Assembly: GCF_015706575.1 (NCBI RefSeq)
Contig: NW_024037060.1
Span: 7,501-71,500 of the forward strand
DNA length: 64,000 bases
Direction: 5' to 3'
Origin: Patiria miniata
Lineage: Eukaryota; Echinodermata; Asteroidea; Valvatida; Asterinidae
A model generated the notes under the pieces. That model was not told where the DNA came from and made no database searches. It saw only the letters and a program-made list of their open reading frames with translations. A program made the position numbers and the translations under genes. Positions 24,401 to 35,941 of the stretch are shown here, in pieces. Every line of letters starts with the position of its first letter. Position 1 is the first letter of the stretch.

Positions 24401-27400
24401 CTTGATGGACTACTTCTAATTTACACTTGAACAAAATTTAAAATGACTGTTGATAAGAAATGTATTCAAGCAAGTCTGACTAAATCTAGAATCCATCTGA
24501 TGTCGGAAGTAAATCTTGGCGTCGTTTTCATTTTCGTTCCACGCAAGTGCGCGATGTGAAAACAAACGTGATCGAAAAAAGAAACCTACTAAAGATCGTA
24601 AGATAAATTCAATTACTACCCATCTCCAAATGTGTGATTTCTCGCCTTTTTTTCTTGTGTAATGACAGGGTGATTCCGGTTAGTGTCAAGAATTACGGCA
24701 AGAGAAAGGGCAACCTCGTTTAAAATGCCCATAAGGGTCGCGGAGGGGTCCGGAAGCTCGAACCGGCTCTGTTGCGATTTATTATCAATTTATTAAGTGG
24801 TAGTCTAGACTGCTCGTCGCTTTAATAACTCAAAAATACTTTAAAAAGACACTTCCTTTTGCAAGCGGCACATTTTTGTGCCCCCCCCCCCCCCTTGGCC
24901 CAGCCCCCACTTGGGACTAATTCTCAATTTAGTTGACATTTGCTCTGAAAAGATGAGAAATAGACTCTCGTATTCAACATTTCCACATCCGCTAGTGGGA
25001 TGTTTCTTCGATTGTGCTACTGTAACCTGTATCTAAGAATAGTCCATGATCTAAGTCATGCCACGGAACAGCCGGTCAGGCATGGGATATAGCCTACATA
25101 TGGTACTTCCTCCCAACAAAGTTGTTTAATGACTCACGACTATGCTAAGTCACATGAACGAAAGGGGATCATGTTAAAGATTTCGTAGAAAGGTGGACAG
25201 ATTTTTTTTCATCAGCCTCGACGAAAATGTCGTCCCAACATGACCCTGAAAACATCCATCGAGCTAGATACTGGTCTGAGTGGTCCATCTCTTTCCAACA
25301 CTATGCTCGACAGGGACAGTTGGGCCCAACTCATCAAGTCATCATGAAAATGAATGAATGAAGAAGAAGAAGACCATGGGCCCCGTAAATTCAAAAGGTG
25401 GGGGAAGGGGGGGGGGGAGTCTGGATACTATCTCCAATGGGGGCGCTGTTAAACGTGGACGATTATTTTTCAGGTTCCCAGACCAAAAGATTCTGACTAT
25501 TCCTGATGAATCTTAGGTCAGGTAGCCGTCAGTAATACATTGTATTACAAATAACGTCACGTGACTAAAACGGGAGGAATTCCTCTTTTTTCCGAAAATG
25601 TCCGAAGATTGCCGAATTCATTTCGTGGACAATCGGATAGCACCCGAGCATTTCCGAGTATAATATATGCTTTATTAACTGCTAATTGCTTATTAAATAC
25701 TTTAACAAACGAGTTGATAATTAATACTCTTTGCTTTTATTTAGAAAAAACTTGAAATTCAACGACTATTTTGTGCTCGGGTCGTATACGAGGGGCAAAC
25801 GCAAGTTTTGCTGCGCCATGCACTCTTTTGAATTTGACGACCGTTACCGGCATTTCCAAAACTCGGCGTGGTCTTCATTCGGCTCCGCCTGCTAACAGTG
25901 CTATTTGGGTGCCTAATTTAACTTTGAAGATTCCAGGTCAACATTAGTCAATGTTTTCTTACAGAAATATCAAACTGTATTATCATAACTGTATAATATT
26001 ATGAAGCAAGTGATTTGTTTAAAAATTTGATCGGGACATTAAAAGCTGTAAGTGATAAAGCGAATTCGGAAACGAAGCCGAGTTTTTAAAAAGGGCCGTC
26101 AATGTCGTCATGTTTATTTTTATCCACAGAGGCTGTCTGACCTACAATTTAGACGTGAGCGGGAAACTGACTAGACGATTATAGGCACCATCGGACAATC
26201 GGTGGCGCTCTTCATAGAGTATTAGTCTCGTAAAAATGCAAAAAAGAAATATTTTAAAAACTATGAGAAATGTTTGGGCAAACAGTTAGCACAGACCCAA
26301 GTGACCAAGCGACTACACGTCATGCAGAAGATATCTTTGTCACATGGTCCTATACACAGGAGATTATCAGTGTTGTAGGACTCGAGTCCAGGACTCGGAC
26401 TCGAGGCTTTTGACTAGTAACTCGGACTCGAGGCTTGTGACTCGAGACTCGGACTCGGACTCAAGGCTTGTGACTCGAGACTCGGACTCGGACTCGACGT
26501 TGGTGACTCGACTACAACAATGGAGATAATACAAAAATGGTACCAGTCAGAGAAACATTCCCATAAAAATTGTGCACAAGCTTAAACCGTTCTTTAATCC
26601 CATACTTCCCACTCCCAAATTGTTACTATTCTTGGGCAAGGGAACCGTTTCATGCAACTCGAGACGATAACATTCTTTCTAGATTTGGATGTTAAAAACC
26701 TTAGGGAGACACTAAAAAATGTCTGCCAAACACCTAATGTCCTGAGTCCCTAATAATTATTCATAACACTTTACGAGGAAGTGTCTTCATAGAGGTACCA
26801 TATTAATATGAATCTAACGCCGCTATTTTTACAGTGGCATATTTTCCTTTACCTCATTTCTCCCTTTTTATGGCGGAATATTTTCTTTGAATCTCAGGTG
26901 ATTTCGCCATAAATATGTTTGCTGTCCGCCAAGAGGAACGGGAAGAAGCAAAACGAGAGTTAGCCGAAGCCTCCGAGTCTACGCTCCTAGCGACCCCGGC
27001 CAATATTCCCGTCCCGAGAGTCACCGCAGCACCCGTAATTCTGGAGGCCGAGCAAAGGGTCGCTACGCCCCTTCACCGCGATCTGCCTGACGTGGTCAGC
27101 GTCTCGTCGTCACGGAGGGACACAATGTGTAATAACAGACACTCAACAGGCAGCAGTTTGTACATGGAACTCATGAATATGTGTCGGAACACTCGGCTCC
27201 TTGAGGAGCTTGCACTGAGGAGAAAGAACATCATGATGCTGGATGCCACGCAGTTAAATCAGGATGATATGTTCTCATCTGACACTGACTGTAATAAGAG
27301 TGGGAAGTCAGTCCTACGACGCCATGCTTCAATAGACTCAGCCCGTTGCCGTGAGAATGTACCACTGCCAAGTACATACGAGTCGCATTACTTCAAGTTG

Positions 27401-27871
27401 TATGACGGAGATGATGACGATTCGTCAGCACTGGCCTCAGCGTCTGCTAACACCACCATGGATGTTATGTTTTCCGGGGACGAGGGGTGCACGAGCACGC
27501 TGAGTAGCCTCCATCGTAAAGGATCATCCAAGAGAAACTCGCGGTTACTGGATGAATCTCGCCAGTTGCTTCCCGTTCAGGAGTTCTTTAACGAGGCGTT
27601 GATTGACAGCTCAAAAGGAGACGATGTTGGAGACGAAGATGCCTTATACGAGACCATTGATGAGATGGGTTACCGTCGACGCACTGCGTCCTCACGCGCC
27701 ATACGCCGCCTGATGGAAGCTCGGGAAAGTGCCGGCCAGGCCGGGGAAACGGTCGTGGTGGAGAACGCCTGGGAATCTTCTCCGAAGAAATACGACAAGA
27801 TTGATCGCAGTATCAAAGCTTATAGGAAACAAATGGCTAAGGACAAAGACTACAATACACTTGTGGTCTAA
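12440..27871 (+). CDS. Unrecognised type I single-pass membrane protein, six exons
   Basis: Predicted exons: 12440-12579, 15570-15646, 16721 (or 16736)-17071 (or 17044), 17732-17885, 22021-22118 and 26898-27871. All junctions are in phase, giving about 583-597 aa. Exon 1 starts MGFNNSKVV and holds a signal peptide (VWVLLAVSGVLW). The ectodomain is short, acidic and apparently disordered, with N-x-T sites (SNRT, NNTP) and an EEEEE run. Exon 4 holds the one membrane helix (IFPFIAMGVLSALFITMMIA), followed by basic/His residues. The tail of about 370 residues has Y-x-x-hydrophobic motifs YFKL, YETI, YDKI and YNTL and ends in LVV. No known domain is recognised. It is probably a receptor, adhesion or trafficking protein; this is inference. 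Exon 3 has two acceptors and two donors that all keep phase. It ends 1.9 kb from a convergent membrane-protein gene. The last exon is a single 974-nt block. Confidence 0.8.
14235..14888. mobile_element. Mariner-like foldback element
   Basis: CAGGGCGTCCTGAAAA at the left mirrors TTTTCAGGACACCCTG at the right. The arms of about 180 bases stay complementary (for example TTACAAAAGCAATCTTAATTAAAC against the left arm). A TA duplication is not clear. It lies in intron 1 of the membrane-protein gene. Confidence 0.7.
18338..18790. mobile_element. Dispersed repeat, copy 2
   Basis: This is the second copy of the element at 5935-6365, here inside the 17935-20350 transposon. Similarity runs from AAGCTCATGAATAAAAG through CACTAGTGTCTATGG. 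Confidence 0.8.
19471..19662. repeat. Near-perfect 192-bp palindrome
   Basis: GTAATGTATGCAATATGCAGGC at the left mirrors the right end. TGACGTATGACC and GTTTTTGGACGT are also mirrored, around a centre near 19566. The DNA could form a long cruciform, and a transcript could form a long hairpin. Confidence 0.85.
19987..20300. mobile_element. Foldback MITE, copy 2, nested
   Basis: ATCTTGCTCAAACTACG...GGCCTGTAAAGAAATTCC at the left mirrors the sequence at 20255-20300. Joining the sequences on either side restores the right arm of the larger element (GGGCTA...GTGCCCAGTAG). This is a nested insertion. Its relative is at 1140-1480. Confidence 0.75.
20568..20675. repeat. Hairpin of about 50-bp arms
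   Basis: GATCACAAAAAGGTGTGCATTC and GCAAAACGAAAACAATG mirror CATTGTTTTCGTTTTGC-like and TTTTTGTGATC words at 20630-20675. A mariner-like start (ACAGGGTGAGTCA) at about 20440 suggests a damaged element. Confidence 0.6.
20892..21096. mobile_element. hAT-like MITE (CAGGGGCGGATC ends)
   Basis: CAGGGGCGGATCCAGC mirrors GCTTGATCCGCCCCTG. The inner halves also pair (CAGGCATTTAGT against ACTAATGCCTG), so the whole unit is a hairpin. The palindrome extends a few bases outward (TTACT/AGTAA), so the target duplication cannot be read. Confidence 0.75.
22137..22634. mobile_element. Tc1/mariner-like foldback MITE, TA duplication
   Basis: TACAGGGTGGATAAA...TTTATCCACCCTGTA, flanked by TA at 22135-22136 and 22635-22636. 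The arms of about 210 bases stay complementary (AGAGGATTGCGCCACTTTTCA, TTCACGGTTGACTGAGCAGT). It begins 18 bases after the exon ending at 22118. Confidence 0.9.
22943..23454. mobile_element. Foldback 'word' element A: 15-bp word arms, telomere-like core, 11-bp TSD
   Basis: The left arm is a tandem array of the 15-bp word CCCATTGGTCCGAAG/ACGT; the right arm is its complement (CTTCGGACCAATGGG). Between them is TTAGGGTTAGGGTCAGGGTT. The element begins GGGACGTCTCTATAGTCC and ends with the near-complement. An exact 11-bp direct repeat CCGTTCAATCG (22932-22942 and 23455-23465) flanks it, best read as a target-site duplication. The open frames in both strands are repeat artefacts. Each word holds ATTGG, the CCAAT-box core. 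Confidence 0.8.
23466..26370. other. Intron 5 sequence with no recognised gene
   Basis: Mostly AT-rich unique sequence between the exons ending at 22118 and starting at 26898. A poly-C run is at about 24879, a poly-G run at about 25410, and a possible decayed LINE tail at about 25200-25380 (GAAGAAGAAGAAGACC). I see no splice-supported exon. Confidence 0.4.
26371..26519. mobile_element. Short foldback with GACTCG word array
   Basis: TGTTGTAG at the left mirrors CTACAACA at the right. Between them the word CTCGGACTCGAGGCTTGTGA is repeated about six times. The plan (short inverted ends around tandem words) resembles the other word elements, but the ends differ. Confidence 0.65.
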
Positions 27872-28587
27872 TGTCACAAATAGAAGTGCTGGGATAGAGC
27901 TTTCCTTTATAATGTACCCATTTCATAACATAATTTTTATTTGAATTTTCAAAAATATTGTTAATATACGTTTATGTCTTATATTGACGAATTTGAGTTC
28001 TGAAATAGACCTTTTGCATAAAGGCGAGAGTCAGAGGGCAATGGTTTTGTATTTGTTCATTCATTGTTGTGGAACAACGCGCGGCAAGAATGATCACTAT
28101 GGAGTAACTGTGCAGATTAAAATAATGTTTAGAAAATTAAACCACAACACTCACTTGTTTCGTTGACTAAGACCCGAGACCAAGGAATTATTTGATGAGA
28201 AACGTTTTGCCGGAATTCTAGGATGATACATTGTATTTGTCTTTTTGTATTTCTAATGGTTTCAACAAATTAAGATTATTATACCAGCTTGCTGTTTATA
28301 AAATTATACCGAAAAATTAAGTGGTTTAATAATTTTACAATTTTGCATTCTATCAATTTCATTACCAAACTCATTGAGTTTTCAGACAATATGTTCAAAA
28401 TGAACGAAAATTGAGCTCAATATTGCAACCGGAAAAGTCTTATGTTACATCGAAAGACCATTTTTCTGAACAAATTCAATTTTCAGTTTCGCGAATGGAC
28501 CATTGCACGTGATTGTTAAAACCGCTCATCGAATAGAGGACCCTGATTTTCAATTTGAAAAAAATATCTAAGTTGACTAAAACATAC

Positions 28588-28593
28588 AATAAA
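28588..28593 (+). terminator. Candidate poly(A) signal for the + membrane-protein gene
   Basis: This AATAAA lies 717 bases after the stop at 27871. It is a weak assignment, made only by position. Confidence 0.35.
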
Positions 28594-29742
28594 ACAAAAG
28601 GAGGTTGTATATTTTATTAGAAACTACCCTTATAATTTGCCACGATTCACACAGAAAAAAATTGCTCTGCTAGCATTCTGGTATTCAATCTGTGAAAGCA
28701 TGCATACATGTACAAGATATTGTTACTACATATCTGAACCCTTTACAGAATATACTTTTTACCGAAAAACCGCTGATTGCTATTTTACAGCTTACATAGT
28801 AGTAATAAAAAAAATGTGCATAATATCCACAAGTACAAAAAAGTACATGTAATTCTAACTCCATACATTCCTATACAAACTATAACGATCGAGGTTTGGG
28901 CATATTCAATAATCATTGCATATGACTCTAAATCAGTACATTTAATCAGTTGTGTTTTTCTTTAATGTGAAACTGTAACTACATAAGTCATTCAGTTGAG
29001 AGTGATTTATTTAATGAAGTAAAAGCAAATCCTGAAGATTGTAAGGTTTCAAAACCACCGATAGAAACTTCACGATTTTTAGAAGAGTTTTCTTTTAAAT
29101 TTAAAACATTTTTAAATAAACAAAACATGTTGCTAAGATTTTTGGAAACCAACATAAATTATCGTTTAAATCATTATTTAAAGAGTACACCAAAATAAAC
29201 TAAATCGGTACATATTTTTCTGTTGATGTTATGCCTTATTGTCAAAAGGAGCACAAGATTACCTTAAAGTAAATAGACTTTTTTGAGAAAATGTATTAGT
29301 ATATCATCTCATCACATATTCCTTAATAATTCGTTGGAGCTCACCTTTGCAATGAATTGCTTTAGTCTCAGTACCTTCCGACGAATTTCGAAATTTCGAA
29401 AAATTGTTTTGTGGAAGTGAGTTTTCTCCCTTTAATAACTCCTTTTGTGCTATTATTCACAGCAATATACATCCGCGTGTGACAAGTTTTACATCTTTTA
29501 TCTTCTCTTGAGTAATTTGGGAAATATTTAAGCATACATTTCTGACAAAGAAACAGCAAAATGATTCTATGCTGTACATTATAACTCCTCGAGACAGGAG
29601 CATCCAATAAAACAACAAAAATAAATCCGAAAGACTTATTAGGGGTTTTTTTTATGTTAAATGTACTTTGTTCTACCCTAGGCTTCCTTGGCATGACATT
29701 ACAAATGGCCGCATGTAACTTGGCCCCTTAGGTGTGTAAGAT
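28594..29742. other. Region between two convergent genes
   Basis: AT-rich, with no coding signal. The minus-strand open frame ending near 29368 is probably 3' UTR of the gene whose stop is at 29743. Confidence 0.4.
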
Positions 29743-32700
29743 CTAATTAGTATCACTTTCAGGGAACAACCCATACAGCACAGGAGCTACGTTTTCTTTT
29801 TCCGGGGCGGAGAGGTGATCGTAACCCTCACGTGGTACAAATACGGTGTTTTCTTTGACCATTTCCTTGCGGTTGAGTTTCGAGTATTGTCCCTGCTCCT
29901 CAGCAGCTACTACCACGCTGTGCTGTTTCAGCAACATCGGGTCTTGCTGCACAGGTTCGTAGTCGTCAGTTTCCCAGGTCTTCTTGGGGTCACTTTGGGG
30001 CTTTGTCTGCTTCTTAACTGTGCCTGATTTCTTCTCGGTTGTCTTCTTCAGCGGGAAGCCGTATGCTGGGGTACTCATGCTTCTTGTGTCTCGCAAGCCG
30101 CAGCCTTCGTCTTGTTCCTCGCCCTCTGCATCATCGCATGCTCCCTGCATGACTTTGTGGTAGTACGGGGAGTTGTCCTGCTTGCTTACTGTGTCCCGTG
30201 ACGATTCCTTGACCAGGACGGTCATTTGGTATTCGTTGCCTCGTCCACGTCCGGGCTTCTGCACCGTAGCTGCTCCCCTACGTGGCTCCTGGGGTTCCCG
30301 CTCCGCCGCGTCTGGTCGGAGCTCACTGCTCTCACTGCTAAGCCTCTGGAATTTCTCGGTACTGCTTAGCTGACTAGTGATCATCTTCATGTTCTGGTGA
30401 TGGCCAGCCGGCTTTGCCTCCTTGATGGGTTTGGGCTCGATGACTGGTTTTCTGCGAGGGGCGCGGGGCAGGCTAAGAGTAAGACTGCGTCTAATCTTAC
30501 CTGATGTGGCCCCCATCGTGGGAGCAGTTCTCTCGTCACTGCCTCGCTGCTCCGGCGTCTTGGCTTGGGTCTTACTCTGTTTCACACGGGGTCTCTCTTG
30601 AACCTGCGGTTCTTCGATCTGAGCTGGTTGGATAGTGATTGAAACTTCTTCAGGTTCTCTCTGATTTGTCAGGAGAGGTATGGAACTTTCAAACCCTGGG
30701 CCAGGTTCTTCTGGAATACAATCGAAATGAATCAAATATTAGTATCTTCCAAGATCTCTTGCTGCTGATTTACTTGATTTGTAGCAGTAGTTGTGGGTTC
30801 GATTACCATGCAAGGGTTTATGTACTGAACATTGATAGGTCCTGCACCAGAAATGATTGGAAATACTTTATGTATAAATGTGGAACTTCATCCTGTTTTT
30901 CTTCAATTAATCTAGAATCACAGACAGTACTGAATTCAGATTGTCAACTTCAAAATTGTATTTAAAATACTGACAAAGTTAAAGGTCGAGATCAATAAAA
31001 AGCAATTAAAACTCCAAATACTTTTTGTTTTAGAAAAAATCAGAAAAGTATTGTTATCATGGTTTACCCTGGGCAAATGAAATATAAAAGAGATCTGTGA
31101 ATTAAAAGTTGCCTCGTTGGTTTTTTTTTTTACATTTAAAAGAGAAATGCCACTTACGTTCCTGGACAGAAATGGCAAAGCCATTGCTGCTCTCCTTCCT
31201 GTGTATCCTATAAAGGGAGTAAATGTCAATCAGAAGTTATCTCTGAGGTCAAACGTGGTTGGAATGAAGAATCATTAGCAAGATCAAAAGATTTAAAATG
31301 GTCATCCAACTTACGAAAACAGCGGCAAAAGGAGAGGAAGAAAGATAGTGACAAAATGTCACTGACAAACAACAGTGACAAATTGACGCGGAGTATAACG
31401 GGGACATGATTAGCCGGCAAGAACGAAAATACGAGTGAATGCCGACGACAAGTACACGATTAGCACGTTGACAACGAAAAAGAACAAAATCAATGGACAC
31501 GCGATTTAAAGAAACAAAAATGTATGAAATGCAGGTTGCAGGGCACGTTTTCTGAGAGGTTTTCAGAACACGCCCTCCACGCCCTGGGATCAGACTCCCG
31601 AGTCTAATTTGGGGAAGATTCAGCTCCATTCTCTTTCCTTTAATGACAAATTCAGTTAAATGACAATGAATTGGGGTCATAAATTAAAATCACTTTGTGC
31701 GAAATTTAAATCCATCGCTTGTTATTGCGGTAACCAATCGTCAAGGGGCCTTCTGGGATTTACTATTGAACAGGGGTTTAAGTAGAAGTAAAAACCTGGA
31801 ACGAGGTGAGCCAAGGGTTACTCACCCGTTTCGGGTTTTCCAAATATAGGCCCCGTCTCCGGTTCGGATGCAGGATTTTTTTTTTTGTGGGAGATTCTTT
31901 CTTAAAATAGATCCGTGATTTGCTTACGACTCATCATTTTTTTCCTCTTTGCAAATTTCGGCTATTCGTCAGTTTTGTCTGATTTTAGAGAGATGAGATG
32001 GGCCTTAAAGCTGCAGGGACAGATCAAAGCTTTGTATCCATCCAAAGTGCAATTTTTATACCTGAGTTCAAGTTACCTTTCTGAAGACTTTCCTTCCTGC
32101 CTACGATGTCTCCATAGAAATACAGCCACCCCAACAGTCACGACCAAGAGAGCAATGAAGTTGATGGTAGACAATGCGGCACTATAGATGGCCAAAGCTG
32201 CGACAGACGAGAAACGAATTCAAGGAGACAGTACACTAAGCGAAGTGCTTAACCTAAGTAATGCAAGTTTCATATTTAAGTAAGCAGTATAAATAGTATA
32301 AATATACGTTTGTATGCAGCTTACAGCGAAAAAACAAGAATGGGTACGTTTCTAGTTCTGAGAAGCATTTAGCCACCCAAATGCCAAATGCCAGTATACA
32401 AAAGGTTTCCGAACAAGAAAACAGTTCGACGGTTTTATCTCTTGAAAATCGTATTCATACTTCGGCCTGCGAATGGAAATGCCCGGTGATTTTTTTTTTT
32501 TTTTTTTTATTTGGTCACATCACGTGCAGCACTCGCAACGACACTGCCTCAGTTTTAAAAGGTGTTCTCCTTTTTGCGAGTATATCGTGCGAAAACTTGA
32601 CATGACGTCACGACGTTGCTTTAAAGCAGCTCTTTCCGTTTGACAAAAAGCATCTCAGGGGCGTTGTCACAGCTTTATTCAAGGTCAAGTTCTTTTTACT

Positions 32701-35700
32701 CCATGACGGATTTAGTATCATTTGCTGGCCAAATGGGGGGAAGCCTCTGATTTACAGAGAATTATTTTTACCTCTAGTCTCATCGTGAGCAAAATAATAG
32801 TAAAAACGGTCCTTTTTAATTGCAGCTGCATTTCAATGTTTTGGGGGTCTTCCTTTGCAGTATATCGCTGGAAATTGCAAAACTGCCAATCTAAGGAAAG
32901 CATTAATTTTGAATGTTACTTTCAACACAGATAAATGCTTTAATTTTTACTAAAGATTAACAGAAATTTAAAGAATAGTTAGAACAGGACAGGACCCAGA
33001 ACCTTTTTGTGCAAACTAAAGCAACAGTTATTTTAAATCATAAAAAGGAAACAGTCGGTTTTTATCTTTGTTATCTATATACTTAATTAGCAAGAATAGT
33101 TCTTAGTAAATGGATTTTTTGTTCGACTTTTTGTGACCACTAAGTGACTTTTGAAGCATCTCCCGCGAGTTTGATGGATATGTTGGGTTGATGGTTAAGA
33201 TATGAAAAGCTAAAATTAGAGAGAGAAAAAGCGAAAAAGAAAGAAACAAAGATGCTTCCTAGGCCATATGCAGAAAATGGGCCTCAACAAGCTATCTTAT
33301 ATACATGTACAACACTACAGATTATTGTAATTATGGCCATTTACTAGATTCGCACTCGCGCCTTGCATGAACCGCGAGCTTCATCTACATCACATCCGAC
33401 AGAGGATGCTGTTAACATTGAAAACAACGATCTGTCAATAGCTGTTTCCATCCCGCGATCTTGTATAGGTCTGTCCGTTTCGGTCTCAGATGTTTTTTTT
33501 TAATCCAGCTTATCACATATTCAAATCCGTGAGTACGAGTTTACATTTGTATATTAACCTAGTTTCATTCAATAAAATAAGTTATACGAAGCTATAGGTT
33601 TATCCAGTTTCTTCAACTTATTCAATAATATACAAAGACATTATGAGATTCAGTTTTGATTACAAGACCCTCTGGTATGACAACTAGTGCTCTATTTTCA
33701 GTGCACTACTTACACGTGCGCCAATATTTGCTCTGAATAAAACAAAAAAGTAATAATAATAATTATATGCCGGACAGGAATGCATTTATGTTTGTGTAAC
33801 AATGCACGTGAACACGGAAGTATATGTTGGTTTTGAAGAGCGAGTTTTTGTGAGATTTAGTATCTATCGTTGTTCCATCTCTCGAGATTGAGTGCACATT
33901 CACTTAAACAAGGTAAACACTGTACATTGACTAATAAATTTAATTTACTGCAAACGTTTTCAATGACCTGAGTGTAAATTACACAAAAACGTACATTACA
34001 AAATCTATTGTTAGAGCGCTTAAAAATGAAACTAGTCTGCCCTGATCAATAACAACAATAGTCTTTGTAAAAAGATTTTCGTATACTATCGCCAAGAAAT
34101 GTTGTGAGATGTAAATTTCACTCGAAATACAGGTACATGTACACATTTAACTTTCTTTTGTCACATTTATGTCTGGCAGTATACGTCCTTGGGTTTTTTT
34201 ATTTTATTTGTTTACATCATCACAAGAATAAATTAATTGTATTCAGCCTGAGCAACATAATTGTGATAGTCCTATGATACTCAGAAATAGGTAACAGCAA
34301 TGCAAAGATCCGTAAAAGAAATGGTGAAAAATGAACAACTTTAATTTGTGTGCCGTAACTTCTTTGGTCGTTTCTTAAGTTCCTTTAACTATAGTTATTA
34401 CAAAATGGGAAAATAACATCGTGGCGTTACTAATTATAATTATCGCTTACATCACACTTAATAATTTAACTTTAAAAAAAAACACTTTCTGAGGACACAA
34501 TAATAACAAGGTTTTCATGATAACGAATCTGAAGTCTTGAACGTCGATCTCTGTTTTGTTTACTGTTTAGTGTTTTAGTAATAATGGAGAGTTTGTCGAT
34601 GTGTCATGAGAAAAGAAAACATTGTGAGGATTGTGATTGTAATTGTGAGGATAACGTCGTTTGGATCAGTCTGCTCTTACATATTGGCACTTATGGGGTA
34701 CCAGGAACAAAGGGCAACAATAGGGACAATGGTACCCATCAAGTCTGTCTTTAGAAATTGAAGTACCCCATAGCCATAACGCTATGTGTTTTGAGATTTC
34801 TAAAGGGACAAAAGAGAACAAAAGAAGGGGATCAGGGTCCAACAATAGTTGTACCCCATAAATCCCATATGCTAACCTGGGTGTGTTTGTGTGTGGGTGT
34901 GTGTGTGTGTGATTGTTCTGACCAGTAATCAGCAGAGGCATTTGAATACCCTCAAATGAAGTGTTCTAATGGAAGGACCATGATTGCTTGTTGCCTTACT
35001 ACGTAAAGAATGCACTAATCATAAACTACAGTAGCTATTTTGTGACTAAATGACTGTTTACTTTCATAGTAATGTGAAAATGAAACCGCAATATTTTGCC
35101 TAGTTATTTCCTCCTATATGTATAATCCGCCTCAACGGCGGGTCTCCGGGGCTTGGTGTATTATATACAAAGGTTAACAACTCTTGCGAAACAGTTAGAT
35201 AAAATGGATCAACAGGTCATGGGAACAGAAAGATTTTTATTCAAAAAATGAATAGAAACTGAAACGTTTGAGAAAACAAAACAGCAAAAGTGATTTTAAG
35301 TGGAACATTCCCAACTTTTGCATTCGAAAGAAAATAGCGAAAAATGTTCAGCACGAAACTCATGTTCATGATAGCAGTTCCAGGTTTCCAGCATGTCACG
35401 CTTGTTTATTGCTAATGACTGATTACCAGCCAAAATGTGGCAGTGTTTATTCCTCCATGCTAATACTAATTGATTCTAAGTGGGATTTTGGTCTCAGCAT
35501 AACAAAAATGTAATGCTAAACGATAACTGCTTGCCAGCTCTGTTTATCTGTGAACTTGGGCTCGCAGCTCATTTATTGAAAAAAAAAATTAGCGAAACAA
35601 CGTTGATATCCCAACACTCCCGTCCTTTAGTTTAGTGAAAGTACGTTCAAGTGTGCAGGGGCGGACCAAACAAACGTAGCATGTGCTACGTTTGTTTGGT

Positions 35701-35938
35701 TTTCCTACGAAGGGGGGGGGGGGGCAACGGGAGGAGGAACAACGTAAAACCCCACTCGGCACCATCACCCCTAACCCACCCCCATATGCCACTGACTTCT
35801 TTTTAGAAAAAAAATATGTTAAAAAACATTCAACAAAATTGCGTATATATATGCGACTCCTTTTAGTTTTAAAGTGTCAACATTGAAACCAAATGATTGT
35901 ATTTCTTCATTAACTTACCTTCGCCGATGCTACACTTT
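29743..35938 (-). CDS. Unrecognised single-pass membrane protein with tyrosine-motif tail, 3' four exons
   Basis: Minus-strand exons in transcript order: 35938-35919 (20-nt microexon, KCSIGE), 32197-32077 (121 nt), 31207-31158 (50 nt) and 30710-29743 (968 nt). All sites are GT-AG and the phases chain exactly. The 121-nt exon encodes one helix (LSTINFIALLVVTVGVAVFL) followed by WRHRR, so the N-terminus is outside. The tail of about 345 residues is proline-, lysine- and serine-rich, with YHKV, YEPV, YSKL, YDHL and YGLF motifs, possible SH2 or adaptor sites. I recognise no family. Upstream exons are unknown; a phase-compatible 21-nt candidate (37316-37296) is weak. It converges on the membrane-protein gene ending at 27871. 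The visible part is about 385 aa. Confidence 0.72.
33000..35640. other. AT-rich intron, no recognised feature
   Basis: The long intron upstream of the transmembrane exon of the minus gene. It holds a GT microsatellite at about 34885-34912 and nothing else I can support. Confidence 0.4.
35665..35700. repeat. Perfect 17-bp-arm palindrome
   Basis: ACCAAACAAACGTAGCA, TG, then the exact complement. It lies directly after CAGGGGCGG, the start word of hAT-like MITEs, so it may be a decayed element end. Confidence 0.8.
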
Positions 35939-35941
35939 CTG

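Noticed and set aside
29368..29694. 108-codon minus-strand open frame
   Set aside because: It lies just past the stop of the minus membrane-protein gene, is AT-rich, and has no conserved features; probably 3' UTR.
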